From Melastoma dodecandrum (Eukaryota; Streptophyta; Magnoliopsida; Myrtales; Melastomataceae), in NCBI GenBank assembly GCA_029817715.1, contig JARUPY010000089.1, forward strand, positions 2,865,501 through 2,929,500: a DNA stretch of 64,000 nt. Direction: 5' to 3'. The stretch's first letter is position 1; every line of letters begins with the position of its first letter. Positions 48,811-61,324 of this stretch are shown piece by piece. Below the pieces are notes generated by a model, which had not been told where the DNA came from, ran no database searches, and saw only the letters and a program-made list of their open reading frames with translations. Position numbers and translations under genes: made by a program.

Positions 48811-50588
48811 TTAAGGTGGAGGAGTGACGCTCTCCATGGGGTTGCACCCTCTGATCTTCATCCTCACTACCTCCACCTCCTCTCCCTCTTCTTCTTCACC
48901 AATCACTTGGCAGCACTGCCTCCTTGGGGCCTGCATTCACCAGGCGTCAAACAAGGAGTTATTGCGAACGTGATTGCCGAGTTCACTTGTCTTCGTGCCA
49001 CGCACAAACCCAGAGGGACTCAATTTCAAAAAGATCTCAGGGAAAAGAACGGCTCGGGTTGTTGAAGGAAAGACTTTAAATGTTGAAAAATGATGACATG
49101 TTAGTAATTGTGGGGAATATTAAATAGGGTCATTCATTCTTACCTGGCTCCACCATTGAGGACTAAACTTTAATGCCGACACGTTGAATCCTCGTACTCT
49201 TTGGACCATCGCGTAGTCCCAACGGCCGCACTCCTCCTTCTCCACGTACTTCAGGTACGTGGTCAACGTCTCACCCCGGCCGACGTTGCGGGCCTCGTCT
49301 AGGAAGTAGACCACCGGCCTCTCGCAAGGGTTCTGGCTCATGCCACGGGTGTTGAAAGTGAATGGCTCGCTGCTCCAGCTCTTCCATGACTGGAAGGTTT
49401 GGAATGCGGTCTCGAGCTCCTTCGCCGTGACCAGGGTTGGGTAGAGCTGGACCGTGTAACCCCATGAGATGGACACTGTCCAGTTCCGTTTGGGGTCGTA
49501 GCAGAAGCTGTGCTGGAGGGTCCTGCTGGGATCCAGCTGGTGCGCGTTCATCAGCTTCTGGACTGATTCTATTCGGTCGGTGCTGGGGAAGATTGGCTCG
49601 ACGTAGTCGAGGTGGTGGAAGGACACCAGTGGGGCCAGAGGGTGCGCCGCGAGTAACCCGTAGGGACAGCCCCTTATGTCAAGCTGTACTTTGGTAGAAC
49701 ATTCGTTAGACTACACACACATAAATGGTGGTGAATTTGCATTGAGAGTGATCGGACCTGGTGAAAGCCTAGTTCTTTGGTGACCGGCACGCCGATCTCG
49801 CTAAGGCAACCCTGAACCTTCTGGTCAGACCCGTATAAGTCTGCATATCTATTTATGCAGCCGTCAAGGATCCTAACCAACTCCTTAGCCAGTGGATAAC
49901 TTATGGCGAATCCCCCGCCACCATATGCCATGGTGTAGGAGTGGATCATGTCCTGTTCCACGCTCTCCGAGTTCGCCCCAATATAATACATTTGGTTGTG
50001 ATCGTACTTCCCAAGCACTGTGATCAGATTCTCCGTGAAGAAGACAGTGTCGTCGTCCCCCATGACGAACCACCGCAGGCCGTCCACACCAAGCTCGAAG
50101 CTCTCCTTGATGATCCGGGCTATTCGAATGGCAGATCTCGAGCCGTACCAGCAGGTGTAGTTGAATTCCGACGTGTCCGCCGATATCCTGTGGGGCGGAG
50201 TCATGGGTGACATCGTGGCGTTCTCCAGTGGCTCCTCATCGAGCCAGACATAACCCCTCGTGACGTTAGGCAGCCACCATAGCTCGGTATATAGGCGTCG
50301 ATCGTTCCACATCTGGGCAGAGCCGGCGATCCCAAACAGGACATGGGAAAGGTTTGTCGGGGATTCGAACGACAAAGGGCGGACCAACCCCGAGTTTATC
50401 CTTGTGGAGGAGGAGTTTCGATATACTGTTTCACAATGGCGGCAGTCAGCCGAGCGAGGGGAGTTGGAGAAGGCGAAGTAAGGGAGGAGGGAGAGGGAGG
50501 CAAAGGTGCAGAGGGCGAGGGTCGTCTTCAACACGACAGACAGGGCAGATGTGGGAACTTTCGATGTTATGAAGATCAGGAACTTCAT
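48811..50588 (-). CDS. DUF604 glycosyltransferase (GT31-like, type II membrane)
   Basis: Predicted Golgi glycosyltransferase of the plant DUF604 (Fringe/beta-1,3-galactosyltransferase-like) family; acceptor unknown. Three exons on the minus strand: 50588-49758, 49683-49144 and a short last exon 48930-48811; they join to 496 residues. A signal anchor lies at about residues 16-36 (LSVVLKTTLALCTFASLSLL). The nucleotide-sugar/metal motif is GDDDTVFF near residue 178, preceded by GLRWFVM. Other family blocks are HSYTMAYGGGGFAISYPLA and YGSDQKVQGCLSEIGVPVT. The last exon supplies the conserved APRRQCCQV tail and ends in Pro residues. Without it, the frame would read from WWSQ into the intron and stop after eight codons. 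The start is the first ATG (MKFLIF). Confidence 0.92.
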
Positions 50589-51379
50589 CGGGGATCCCTC
50601 AGTCTGTGTGTTGGAAATGAAGTTATGGTATGGAGGAAGAAGGAAGAGGAAGAGGATGGGATTGTCGGTTGAGGGGGGAATTTGAGTGAATCTCAACAAA
50701 ATCAATGGAATTAGAAATCAATTCTTCCGGAAATCTCTGCGATTTTTACGATTCCGAATTTGATATTTCATTCCTATCTATCTAACACAACACTACGTGC
50801 TTGACTCACCCTCTTCTCTTCTTAGAGAATATTTTAATTATGCTAATCCCTCCCCATTTCCTTTCTATCTTAGTCAATTAATTATCTCTAAGAATCTCCA
50901 AATCCAAATAAACGAATTAATAGCAGAGACATCTGTAATTTCCCCGTTTTGAAAGATATTATTCTCACACGAAAACAGTTCGTATGTTTTCCAGTAAAGA
51001 AAGTTACAAATGGGGAAGATTTATATGGCAAAAGTATTTATGATGCGAGATGAATTAAATGGGAAAGTCTCAGACAACCCAAGTTTGACCTGAAGGCATT
51101 TAAATCTGTTTGGACCGTCTAATCCTAATCTCGTGATGAACACAGATGCACGGCCCTTAAATGGAAGGGGGACATTTCTCTAAACTCGAGAAGTTTGAAT
51201 ACAAATTTTATGAATCCTCCTACTCTTGAATTGCGAATCCCTCCATGAGATGAGTTGTTCTTGTTGGTTGCTGTTTTCTCATGTTCAAGAAAAGTTGTAT
51301 GCAACCGACACAATGTATTGTGGGGGCTAATGAACAAGAAAGATGCCATTAATGTCCTCGGAACAATTGATGGAATCTT
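50589..51379. other. Spacer between DUF604 and C2H2 genes
   Basis: A/T-rich, no gene recognised. Confidence 0.5.
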
Positions 51380-51835
51380 CTACTTGGAAGTGTGAGGCTC
51401 TTGCCCTAGCCTTAGTTCGAGGTCGATGCCTGAACCCGAATGCTCATCCCCTTCCACGCTCATAGAAGGAGTCGTCGCCGGATCTTTTCTGGCGGAAGCC
51501 GGTTCTCCCGCTATCAACTGTGACGATCGCTTCCCAGGGTCTCCTTCGACGTCGTAGATTCTCGCCTTCATGCTCGACACCTCGCCTATGGCCTCCCTCG
51601 AGAGCGGAGATGACTTCTTTGGGCTGTGGTTCCTCTGATCGTCGAGCATTCCGTCATCTGCACGGCTTTGACCCGAAACCTCCAGGGAGATCTTGTCGGT
51701 GTCATCCGACAACTGTATGAGCTTAGCCCTATCTCTTCGATGGATGTTCATGTGACCCCCGAGTGCCTGAGCGTTGGAGAAGCCCTTGTTGCAGAAGGTA
51801 CAACTGAACGTCTTCCCCCCTCCGGACGAGTCCAT
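51380..51835 (-). CDS. Single-finger C2H2 EAR-motif repressor (SUPERMAN family)
   Basis: Small nuclear zinc-finger factor, probably a transcriptional repressor. Single exon, 151 residues from the first ATG (MDSSGGG); an upstream extension begins at a non-ATG codon. One plant-type finger uses C12, C15, H28 and H32 with the QALGGH core, followed by the basic RRDRAKL stretch. The C-terminus carries the EAR-type repression motif DLELRLG at about 138-144. Between them the sequence is Ser/Asp/Glu-rich and probably disordered. A TATAAG-type box on the minus strand (+ positions 51924-51931) lies about 90 bases upstream. It is the smaller of two related genes in tandem, recalling URO or KNUCKLES-type members; the orthologue is not certain. 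Confidence 0.9.
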   Translation of the reverse strand: MDSSGGGKTFSCTFCNKGFSNAQALGGHMNIHRRDRAKLIQLSDDTDKISLEVSGQSRADDGMLDDQRNHSPKKSSPLSREAIGEVSSMKARIYDVEGDPGKRSSQLIAGEPASARKDPATTPSMSVEGDEHSGSGIDLELRLGQEPHTSK

Positions 51836-51923
51836 CCAATCGCTCACCGTGCTCTAACCTAAAGTCAAGTCGAAAGGCTGGGCGAAGGACAAGGTGGAGT
51901 GTTGTGCCTTCCAAAGGGACGCG

Positions 51924-51931
51924 CTTATATG
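51924..51931 (-). promoter_or_regulatory. Putative TATA box of the 151-residue C2H2 gene
   Basis: CATATAAG on the minus strand, 89 bases upstream of the start codon. Confidence 0.45.
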
Positions 51932-54900
51932 TATACGAGCAGGCCATTGATGTCTTTCTCAATTTGTTTAAGCCTTCGGCTGTCCTACGAGGACTCAACA
52001 TTTGGACATTAAATTATAATAGAGGAGGTGATGGGGATGGAGATGTCACAACTCAAATGCTGCCCCCCCTTTAGCATGCGTTGCCCTTGTCCTTTTGAAA
52101 CCCTCATTAGGTTATAAATATATTGGACATTTAGTGAGTTTTTAGCCGGTTTTGGCGGTTGGGAGGGGTCAATGTGATTTGGTTTGATCGTGCTTGTTTA
52201 CGTGGGTCGGTTTGAAAATTTCCCCAACCAAAGTGGATTGGGACAAGTGGCTAGTTCTATTTTGATTCCACACCAGCCTTCCCCTGATTATATATAATCA
52301 AAAAAATACATAAAGAGTAAGAAGGTAAGGTAAGGTTTTACTCTCATTTCTTGCGGCTGATCTCTGAGATATTGGGTGGGAGGTCATGTTTGTCTTGAGT
52401 GTGTCCGACATGTAGACCCCATCCATACATGCCTTTAATTTTAATGTGATATTCGGTAATAAATTTGTTAGTGTATATAAAAGCAGAAAGCCACAGCAAT
52501 TCCCAAAATCATAATTTTTTTTTTTTTTGGGTTAATTTGGACAACATGGTCGGCCCTCGTTTAAGACAAGGACTCGTTGATCGGACCCAACACCTAAAAC
52601 ATACGAATATGTTTCGGTGTGGGCGAAAGAAAACGACACTGGGGTTAGATTACCGACAACCCTCGGCAAACATATGTTGATGAAACATGTTAAAATGTTA
52701 TTATTTGGGGTTGAAGCATGATGATTCGCATAATTTGTTTATCTTTCTCTACAATGACTGTGACCAATCTGCCTCATATTAGTTAACAAAGTATGGATGT
52801 CGGTTTTATTGTAATCGACTTCCGAAGGGTAGGGTTTCTAGAAATTCTTCCAACCATTAATTCGACTCAATCCCTCCTTCCCTCCCTCCCGGCAAAGCCT
52901 AAGCCATCGTCACGCTTCACTGTTGCTTTCAGCTTCGATGAAAAGTCAAACTCGAGATGTTTTTTTTTTTAAAAAAAAAAGTCAAAATGGTATTGTATTT
53001 GGGCCTAGATAGCCCAATATCCTCTTATGGGCCCAACAAGAGCCCACTTTTACCCATGCTTTGTATTCTCTGATCTGGGCCTCTGAAATCCCTTGATTGT
53101 TTTGATATCTGACCGACAACCTCAGTGCCCTCCCTCTCCCCTTCTTCTTGGCAATCATGTATGTAGTAACCAATTGAATGTGGTTGTAGTGTAGCCAATT
53201 CCCCATGAAAATCATACTATATTCTTCCCCCTCTCCATATCATCCGGTTGTCATGATACCAAATATTAAAAGACACAATCTCCCCTCCTTCAAAATGACA
53301 GAAATTCCTCTTCCTCTCCTCTCTCTTCGGCATTCATGGAAATTATTCCCTTCACCACGCCCAACTAGGCAAGGAATGGCAAAATATACCCCTTTGACAC
53401 ACGTTACAAGGGGAATAATTGTCCATTCCTCCTACTGCCTCGAACTTCAACATGGGGATTATCTTAAAACAAAAATATGTTGCTTTGTAATGAGGACAAA
53501 CATTTAATAAATCACGTCTCGACTTGCATGTGCTCTCCCTCTGCCATCAACTGACCCCATCTAATCAGCTAACCCTAATGAGACAAATACCCTCCCCCTG
53601 TTAATTTACATTGTCTGTTCAATCGTTTCTCAGTGTTGTCTCCTGCCAAATGAAATGCCCAAACGAAGCTATCTTACTTACTGAAGATGAGTTTCGTCTC
53701 TCTCTCGAAAACAAATCCCACTTTCAGTGAATGAAACACACCACTCGGAAATCGACCCTTTAATTAGATCGATCACCAATCAAAAAACAACAGGAGATCA
53801 TCTCATCTGATTTTTAAAAGAAATTCTCCCAAAAAAAAAAAAAGACACCAGATTATTATTGATATATTCGTTAACATTTGCTTAAGTCGATTTAAAGTGG
53901 GAAATGAAAGTTTGTTCTAGAGGGAAAATATGCATCCAACCCCCCCCCCCCCAATACATTACAATATAAAGCTTTCCCGTTTTTCATATAATACAACTGT
54001 GGTGTCGATATGATTCTTCAAATTGTTGGGGGGGGATGATTCCCGAGGGAGTTGTTGGCTAATTTGGATTCATTGAGATAAAATTTATATATATATATAT
54101 TGTCCGACAACATGCAGATGGATTTTTGTGAAGAGTGAGGAACTGACACGAAACGGGATCTCTGAATAATAACGTTTTGCTTGGCTGCTCTTGAACCCTT
54201 CATTGATTGAATAATGATGGAGATGATGATGATGATGATGATACCGAGAAGAGAAAAAGGGAATCAATGTTTTGATGCTTCTGTCGTCATTATAATGTCT
54301 TTTATTATTATTATTATTATTATTATTTTAATTGTTCTAAATGCTCACAGAAAAACACAAGATGGAATTGCTGATAGAATGTCAGTGAATTTGTATGAAT
54401 TTTTTTTTTAATCTTGTTTGGGGGGATATGCTCGTGTACTCATCAAAATGGGAACTTGTCACCAGACGAAATGTTTTTTCATGCAATTTCACTACCTCGA
54501 ATTCTGCCATCCTTTATTTCACAAAAAAAAAAAAAAACAGTTCATTTGACTCTGTCGGTTAGAAGAAGAAAAGGAACTCCGTACTCACTTTTGGATCTGA
54601 AATTCACAGGCTTTTCATCACAAATCTTATTGATATGATGATGGGAATCAAGCCCTACAATATGATTTTGGAAATGGGAGAAAGCATCAACTTCCCGCAA
54701 ATGATCGACGGGTTGTTGCTCAATGCTTTGATATCTACGTAGAACGAATTCTTGAATTTATACCGTCGCGAAATACATCCGTCCAAGTAATTGGGATTCG
54801 ACTGATCAAGGGAAAAGCCATGGTTTTCTTTTTTAGAAACCTTTTGTGACAGTTAAAGGTGGGAAGAAGAAGTAACAGAAGGCGATTAGGGAAGAGGGAA

Positions 54901-54962
54901 GACATGGGAAGAACAACAACCAAACTCCGCTCAATAACTTACAATTGAACTACCGACCATTT
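51932..54962. other. Spacer between the two C2H2 genes
   Basis: About 3 kb without a recognised gene. Holds another site II-like group (TGGGCC/GGGCCCA at about 53000-53080), a poly-C run at 53941, a (TA)n run near 54090, (GAT)n at 54222-54242 and (ATT)n at 54302-54328. Confidence 0.5.
54222..54328 (+). repeat. Paired (GAT)n and (ATT)n microsatellites
   Basis: GAT repeats at 54222-54242 and ATT repeats at 54302-54328, about 650 bases past the stop of the larger C2H2 gene, which is on the minus strand. Confidence 0.85.
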
Positions 54963-55826
54963 TCAACTCAGGGGTAGTTTCCCCTTCGGCCTATCTCCTA
55001 GGCGAAGCTCGAGATCCAGCTCCTCTCCGGCGTTATTGCTTAGTTCGTCCACATGGACGACCGACTGGAGAGTTCTTTTTAATAACACTGGCACGAAGGG
55101 TTCGTCTGTCCGCCTTCTTTTCCGTAAGGTGGTTGAGGTCATGGTGTCCTCTTCTTCTTCGTCATCGTCATCAGAAAAGGATGACGGCGTCCGAGTGGCC
55201 AAATTCAAGCCCACGAGAGAATTCGATTCAACGAGATCTGACCTGGTTTTGTGGCCATAATCGCGTTGTTTGTGAAGTGACAGCTTGTTGTTCTTCTCTG
55301 ATCCGCACCCCGTGATATGGAAGCAGTTTTCGCTGAACGAATTCAACCTAGCTGGAACAAAACTGACGCCACCCGACAGTCTACCCCTGAATTCACCTGG
55401 AAAAGAGGATAGATATGGAGGGATTTTGATGTCCGCGGGACGACGGAGAAGCTCGGGTGGGGAGATTGGTGTTGTGGCAGCACCTAGGGCTGATTTAGGG
55501 CTAGGGTTGTGGAACAACTGATGAATCTGCTGAGGGATCGAGTCGTGGCCAGCTTGGTCGAGATGAGACATCTGATTCGGATCGGGTGACTGGTTGAATC
55601 TCGCCCTGTCTCTCCTGTGAACATTCATGTGGCCGCCAAGGGCTTGAGCTGACCTGAACTCCCTCCTGCAGAAGCTGCAGGAGTAGGATCTCGGCGGCCA
55701 GATGCAACCCCCGAGTGCTCCCGCGGCATCTTCCGCAAAAGCCTGTTCCTCCCACGAGTCGTCGTAGATAGGGTTGCTTGCTCCCAGCCTTCTTTTCGAC
55801 CACATCACGAAGGGCGTTTGTTCCAT
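54963..55826 (-). CDS. Single-finger C2H2 EAR repressor, SUPERMAN/RABBIT EARS type
   Basis: Nuclear zinc-finger factor of the SUPERMAN clade; relatives set floral organ boundaries. Single exon, 287 residues from the first ATG (MEQTPFVMW); the preceding in-frame codon is TTG. The finger begins [19 protein letters not shown] and uses C50, C53, H66 and H70, followed by RRDRARF. The WPPRSY lead-in is what SUPERMAN itself has. A Ser-rich region follows, then an acidic run (DDDDEEEED), a basic KRRRTDE stretch that could be a nuclear signal, and the EAR motif DLELRLG at about 271-277. A TATAAG-like box lies about 65 bases upstream. It is longer than SUPERMAN (about 204 residues) and closer to ZFP10/ZFP11/RBE in length; the exact orthologue is unresolved. 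Confidence 0.9.
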   Translation of the reverse strand: MEQTPFVMWSKRRLGASNPIYDDSWEEQAFAEDAAGALGGCIWPPRSYSCSFCRREFRSAQALGGHMNVHRRDRARFNQSPDPNQMSHLDQAGHDSIPQQIHQLFHNPSPKSALGAATTPISPPELLRRPADIKIPPYLSSFPGEFRGRLSGGVSFVPARLNSFSENCFHITGCGSEKNNKLSLHKQRDYGHKTRSDLVESNSLVGLNLATRTPSSFSDDDDEEEEDTMTSTTLRKRRRTDEPFVPVLLKRTLQSVVHVDELSNNAGEELDLELRLGDRPKGKLPLS

Positions 55827-55891
55827 CAAATATGTAGCACGGGTTTCCTTGAAATGAAGGAGGGAGATAAGTGATGGAAGAAGTTTCTCGC

Positions 55892-55899
55892 CTTATATT
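55892..55899 (-). promoter_or_regulatory. Putative TATA box of the 287-residue C2H2 gene
   Basis: AATATAAG on the minus strand, about 66 bases upstream of the start codon. Confidence 0.45.
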
Positions 55900-58298
55900 G
55901 TGGGAATGGTGAGAATGAAGACATGGAATTTGGGGTCAGCCTACTTTGCTAATATGCATTTCCATTGTGTTGAAGAAAGAATGAATCCTTCATCAATTTC
56001 AATTTCTTGTGGGTCCATTATTACCATTATTATTATTATATTTTGCCCCTTTTCTTACTGAAATTGTCCTTGTAAGCTACAACCTCCGTCAAAATAGGTT
56101 GATTTTGAGACTTGGACAAAAAAAAAAAAACCTATTTACTCAGTTGTAGTGTTTTTGTTTTCCTTGTTATAGGTGACCAGAGAAGTTGTTTTTCTTTTCT
56201 CTCTCGCTCTTTTCTTTCGTATCAAGTACGAGAGACATTGTTGGTTTGATGTAAACTAGGGCTTGGGCATATTCCACATCGATAGTGGTCGATCGTATAA
56301 ATCTAAAAGGACATAATTCGGTTGCAATACGAGCTATGTGTCGCCTAGCGTGAGTAAACAGGACGTGAAGCTCGATGTTGTGTTTCATTTTGGCTTAGTC
56401 GAGATCGAGGGAAGTTGTCCTTCATCATCAGTTACAGGAAGAAAATTGCGATTACGGTGTCATATCAATGGTAGCAATAATGGCAACATAAAATATGTAT
56501 CCCTATAGCAACGTCTAACACCAGTTGATCGAACCGTGTTTCCCTTCAGACATAAAACTACAAGAACGAGTTAGTCGAGTATTACATGTAGATTGTTTGG
56601 AAGTAGGAAAATCCAAAGAGGAGACGAAAACAAGGGTAATCTCCCCCCACTCACACACCATATGATATCGACTAATGGGGTCTTAACTAAGTTTTTTTTT
56701 ATCGATTTTAGAACATTGTCGCTAATCAAAACGTTTCACTAATCATAATAAAATTTTTATAAGTCTAACCCACATGTCCTTTATTTGAAGGATGGACCGA
56801 TCCCTCCAAATTGTATAGCTCTCCACATGATGAATTATGTTTTTTATTTTAATCAGGGTGTTCTTCAACTTTTCTTACTTCCTTACTTCTCTTTCTTTCG
56901 TTGAACGACGTTTCCCTCATTAGAATGAGAGGACAAGTTTAAAGGAGTTGATATTGACCTGGCCCTTCAACGAAGTCAACCCTGATGGAAATTTCTTAGT
57001 TGACACCTCGAGTTTGATTAATCTTTTTGAACTAAAGGATTTGTGTCCTTACACAAATAGTGGAGTTATCTTGATCTTGTCCGAACGACGACAACAGAAG
57101 GAAACATGTAAGAGAGGTTTAGACTGAGTCCCTTGGTGTGTGATCTCTTCCGGAGAATAGGAGGGTCGGGCCACGGAGTTCGGTAACAAGGAGTTTCTCC
57201 TACATTCTTGTGGGAGCGAGAGAAGCTGAACAAGTTTATCATCGCCATGTCTATGCGTATGATTTTTTTATTTTTTTTGGGAAGAGAGAGAGGGGGGGTG
57301 TTGATTTCCTGTAATCTGGACTTTGATCCCTGTCGGGGGCCGCGATTGTTGTAATCATCCTCGAGCCGAGTCCCTTCCGTCGGGGATACGAAAGAAACAT
57401 TCGTAATCGGTCATTATCAAATGAAAGGCGAGGTCTTTCTTCGTAGTCTCCCCTCATGACATATAATAAGAACGATTGTCGCCACTGTTTGTATCAGGTA
57501 GACGTAAATCCAAACCTCGGTTGGGTCAAGGCGCAGTGGCCCCCCCAAACATCACTGTACATGACACTTTTCCAAATGGTCCATTCTAGCCAGATAATGA
57601 CTCTTTTCTTTCTCAAGTTTTTTTTTTTTTTTTTGTGGTTGGCGGGTGGAGATTTTTCTATCAATCGATATGAAATTGATGGTTTTGGTCATCGGTGGTG
57701 AGAGCTCATCTTTATCCCATGAATCCCAGTTTTATGTAACTGTCTCCTTTGGACCTGACTGATCGATGATCATCGATGAATGAGAACAGACAGCCTCGTT
57801 TTCACATTTGACAACAGGGAGTTGTCTCCCAGCTCTCATCTGATTGTTTTTGTCTCGCACTCATCAGACTCCCACAAGCCCAAGAAAAATGAAAAGGTGA
57901 TAAACAAAGTGATCATTAACTCTTGGCTGGACTCAGATTAGAATAGTATATTAGCAAAAGGTGGGAACCTTCACGGGAAACGGACCGCGCGGCTTTCTTT
58001 CTTGGTGAGGCATCAACATCTTCCTGTTCCGGACACAAATTTCATTTTCTATTACAACACTAGCAGTGGAAGAAGGACAGGGTAGAGTAGATGGAGACCT
58101 TTTCTTTTCTTCTTTTAAAAAGAACTGCTCCATTATATTACTCCAAATAGTTATTGGGCCGAGCCCATTTCACTTACATGCCACGTGGCCCAAAAGGCCG
58201 TTAATACCCCGTGGCTAAATTAAGCCCAAAAGAGGAGAACATGGGCCTGATTCTTTGAAATAATATAATCATAGTATAATATACTACGATTTGAAATC
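55900..58298. other. Spacer between C2H2 and bHLH genes
   Basis: No gene recognised. Near 58155-58245 there are several GGCCC/TGGGCC motifs and a CACGTGG element, just downstream of the bHLH stop. Confidence 0.5.
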
Positions 58299-61200
58299 TT
58301 AAGCGACGGTTGATGGTAAGGAGGCAGGAGGATTCCTGGTTCGCTGCAAGAGCTGCATTAGTGGCCAGAAGATGTCGATCCTGTGGAAGCCCTTTGAGGC
58401 CTCGACCACGAAAGAGGCCCACGTGTTGTCGCAACGAGCCTCGGTCGTTCCCCTCACTATGTCCAGCTCTAGTCTTCGCAGCACCTCGGCGATGTCTAGG
58501 AATAGCCCGTGTTCATTGCAGAGCATCTGCACGTGATCGTATGGAGATATCAACCCACTGGGGGAGCAATTGCATCTGATGGGAGATTGCGTAATATCGG
58601 AGGACCAGAAGACGAACCTCGATGAGCATGAGTCCTGGATATTCGAGATCTTCCACAACTATGGGACAGACCTGTTGCTCGCCAGCAATCTCAACAGCCC
58701 TGGTGGATCCACTCTGACGTTCCTCTGAGATTTCAGAATCTCTTTGCTGGTTCTGCACTCTTTCATCAGGGTTGGTACACTTTCTCAGCTTCTCTGTTCG
58801 GTTTGTCACGCTCCTAAGGAACAGCATGTGTCTTATTGTTTGAGCCAGAAGAGCATCGATGCTACACTGAAACAAACATCACAAAAAACCAAACCATGAG
58901 TCATGTGGAGCAGGAATCGAAGATGGAGAAAAGCGAGGTCAAGCTGGATGATAAAGCTCAAACCACCTTTGATCCGTCTGGGATGAGTTCACGGAGTTGC
59001 TTTACCCTATCCTGAATCAGTTGCCTATCCCTCGGCCTTGGCCTGGGGTTATCGCCTGCCCGCGCTTTCCTTTTACAACCAGACATTCGCTTTGTCTGCT
59101 CCTTCTCTTGGTCAGACTCGTTAGAGCTAACTCTGACCAGCTGATCTTTCTCATTTACTATATCCGGATCGCCCTGCAACTTAGATAATGACATAGAACT
59201 ATCTCGTGGGTCACCATGGGGTCGGGCGTTGAATGCAGTTGAAATAACACTCTGCTCAACCAAGTCGTCCCTTCCCTCAGGCTCGTGTTGCCTTTTCCGA
59301 AAATTTGCTGATGTCTTCATGGAGGAATCATGATTCCCTACTTCAGTGGGTGAGTCGTTTGAAGTCAAGTCACCCGAGTCAGCCTCCGTGGGGTAGTCAT
59401 CTTCATCTTTATTAAAGGATTCCCCATTCTCCAGAGCTAAAACATTGGAAACAAAGTCTACCTCCAGGTCCCAGTCCATGGATAAGCCCAGAACATTCTC
59501 CAGGTCATTTAGAAGTGCCATGAGATCGCTGCTGTCACAGTAATCAACAGCGGTATCATAAAATCCTCCAGGATAACAATCCGCAAAGGTTTCCACTTCT
59601 TCCAAACTAAAGAGATTGCCCTCCGGACTTTCATCCATTGGGGCAAAGGAATTCTCCTCCAAAAGGGTGAAAGTTTCCGAGATTTCATCAAAATTCAAGA
59701 CACTTGCTTCTTCTATCAGATCTGCTGAGCACGCTAAATTCTTCTCGATGATAGAGAATGCACCAACCGCGTCATCGGATAAACAGGACGCCAGAGGAAG
59801 TAACAAAAGGTCTTCAACATCTTCAGGTTCTAGGTAAATCCGTGATTGGCTGAAGACACTATGCAAAGAGGTAAATCTCTCTGTGATATGAGCAACAACT
59901 GCCATATCCTCGACAACCTGAAAATGTGACATTAAGAATCAGAAAAGAGGATTTACATATCAAAACTGTAGGTGGGGAGAACGAATTAGGACATACCTTA
60001 TCCAGCGAGCCGAGTTGGAGAACCCCATATGGAAGAATAGGTACCAGTAATATAGTCTGCAAGAAAATGCGTTCACATAATTAATATGTTAATCAACAAG
60101 AGCAAAGCAGCAGCATGCCCATTTATAAAATGCATAATGAAATTTTCAATCAATAAATATTAACCATTCCTTGCAAGCACATCTCATGCCAGCCAATTCC
60201 TTTTGCTTTAAAACAACGTTGTAGCAGGGATCGTCATGAAGAATGTGTCCCCTGATATGAATATCAAAATCAATTTCACTTGTGTATATTCCAGATCACA
60301 GTGTCAGGGTTCTTCACCTTAATGCCCATGGAAAGTTGAGGCAGCCATTCCTGTGGAATCTGCAAAAAGAAAAGTCACAGCAGAGGTCAGTAAAAGATTT
60401 CCATCTCACCTGTTTGGCAACACCCGATGGTTTATTGCCACAGAACAGTTTTGTCAGCAACTCACCACAGAAGGCATCTCGCTGTTGATGCTAAACTGCA
60501 CGTCATCACAAGACAGCCAGCAGTGATATCCTCTGTTAGCCACTTCAGCTACGAGCCTTCATAAACAAGGCATGCATAATCAAGAAACAGTTCGGAGTTT
60601 CTTTCAAGAGTAGAGATGAACAAATTTCAATAAAATCTCACTATGTGGATGCTGTGTTCCTAATTTTAAAGATAGAAGGGATCTTGGACTGTAGAGATTA
60701 TTAAGAAAGAAAGAGAGAAACAGAGATGATAGGGGAAGACAGATGTATATACCCATCTCCAACAGAGTAGAATAAACTCGACAGGTCCGACACGATAGTC
60801 CCCAACAAATTACCGCTTGCATCTTCAAGCAAAGAAAGTGTATCTGCCTCGGCCACAACTAGAGCAAACCCCTGGGACAGCTTACGCCTAGGATGATTGC
60901 AATAACCATCTTCCCAAGACAAAAGCCTGAACAAAAGATCTCTTAGATATCCAGACCAAACTGAAATACGAAGTCAATTCGATCAGACTACATGAAATTC
61001 CTGAAGAAGGAACAGGACGACTCTCATTCTAGATTAGGATATCAACTAAACCAATCTATTCCACTTGAGATCAACAATTAACCAGCGGTTTCGAAAAGAG
61101 TCGGCCTTAATTCCTCTCCTCAGATGATAATAAGTAAACCAGTTCGAAAAAAAGCAAACAGCAATCGGCGATCCATCAAGCCGGAATCAGGAGCGGAAAG

Positions 61201-61324
61201 GTTGAGGATCTCACAAGGGGATATGCTGCCTAATCTTCCAGAAAACGGCGTAGTCCCAAGCAAGATCCTCGCACAGATTCCTCAGGAACTCACCACAAAC
61301 ATCGCCAGAAATTCCAGTCCCCAT
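58299..61324 (-). CDS. LHW/EMB1444-like bHLH transcription factor
   Basis: Nuclear bHLH protein of the LONESOME HIGHWAY group (LHW, EMB1444, bHLH155/157); relatives pair with TMO5-type bHLHs in vascular development. Eight exons on the minus strand: 61324-61215, 60926-60753, 60556-60466, 60359-60318, 60056-59997, 59917-58967, 58866-58618, 58526-58299; they join to 634 residues. The N-terminal bHLH-MYC_N domain reads LRNLCEDLAWDYAVFWKI, WEDGYCNHP, then GIKTILLVPILPYGVLQLGS across exons 4 and 5. The bHLH (about 451-497) reads PRPRDRQLIQDRVKQLREL, then CSIDALLAQTIRHMLFL after an intron. Its basic part lacks the usual H-E-R E-box contacts, as in LHW. The last 75 residues form an ACT-like C-terminal domain (MLCNEHGLFLDIAEVLRRL). 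Exons 1, 3, 4 and 5 are very short, so automated models may miss them. Confidence 0.92.

Noticed and set aside
60170..60250. Extra exon in the bHLH gene encoding an IGWHEMCLQGM-like stretch
   Set aside because: The family-conserved join is GIK directly to TILLVP (exons 60318-60359 and 59997-60056). Inserting this segment would break it.
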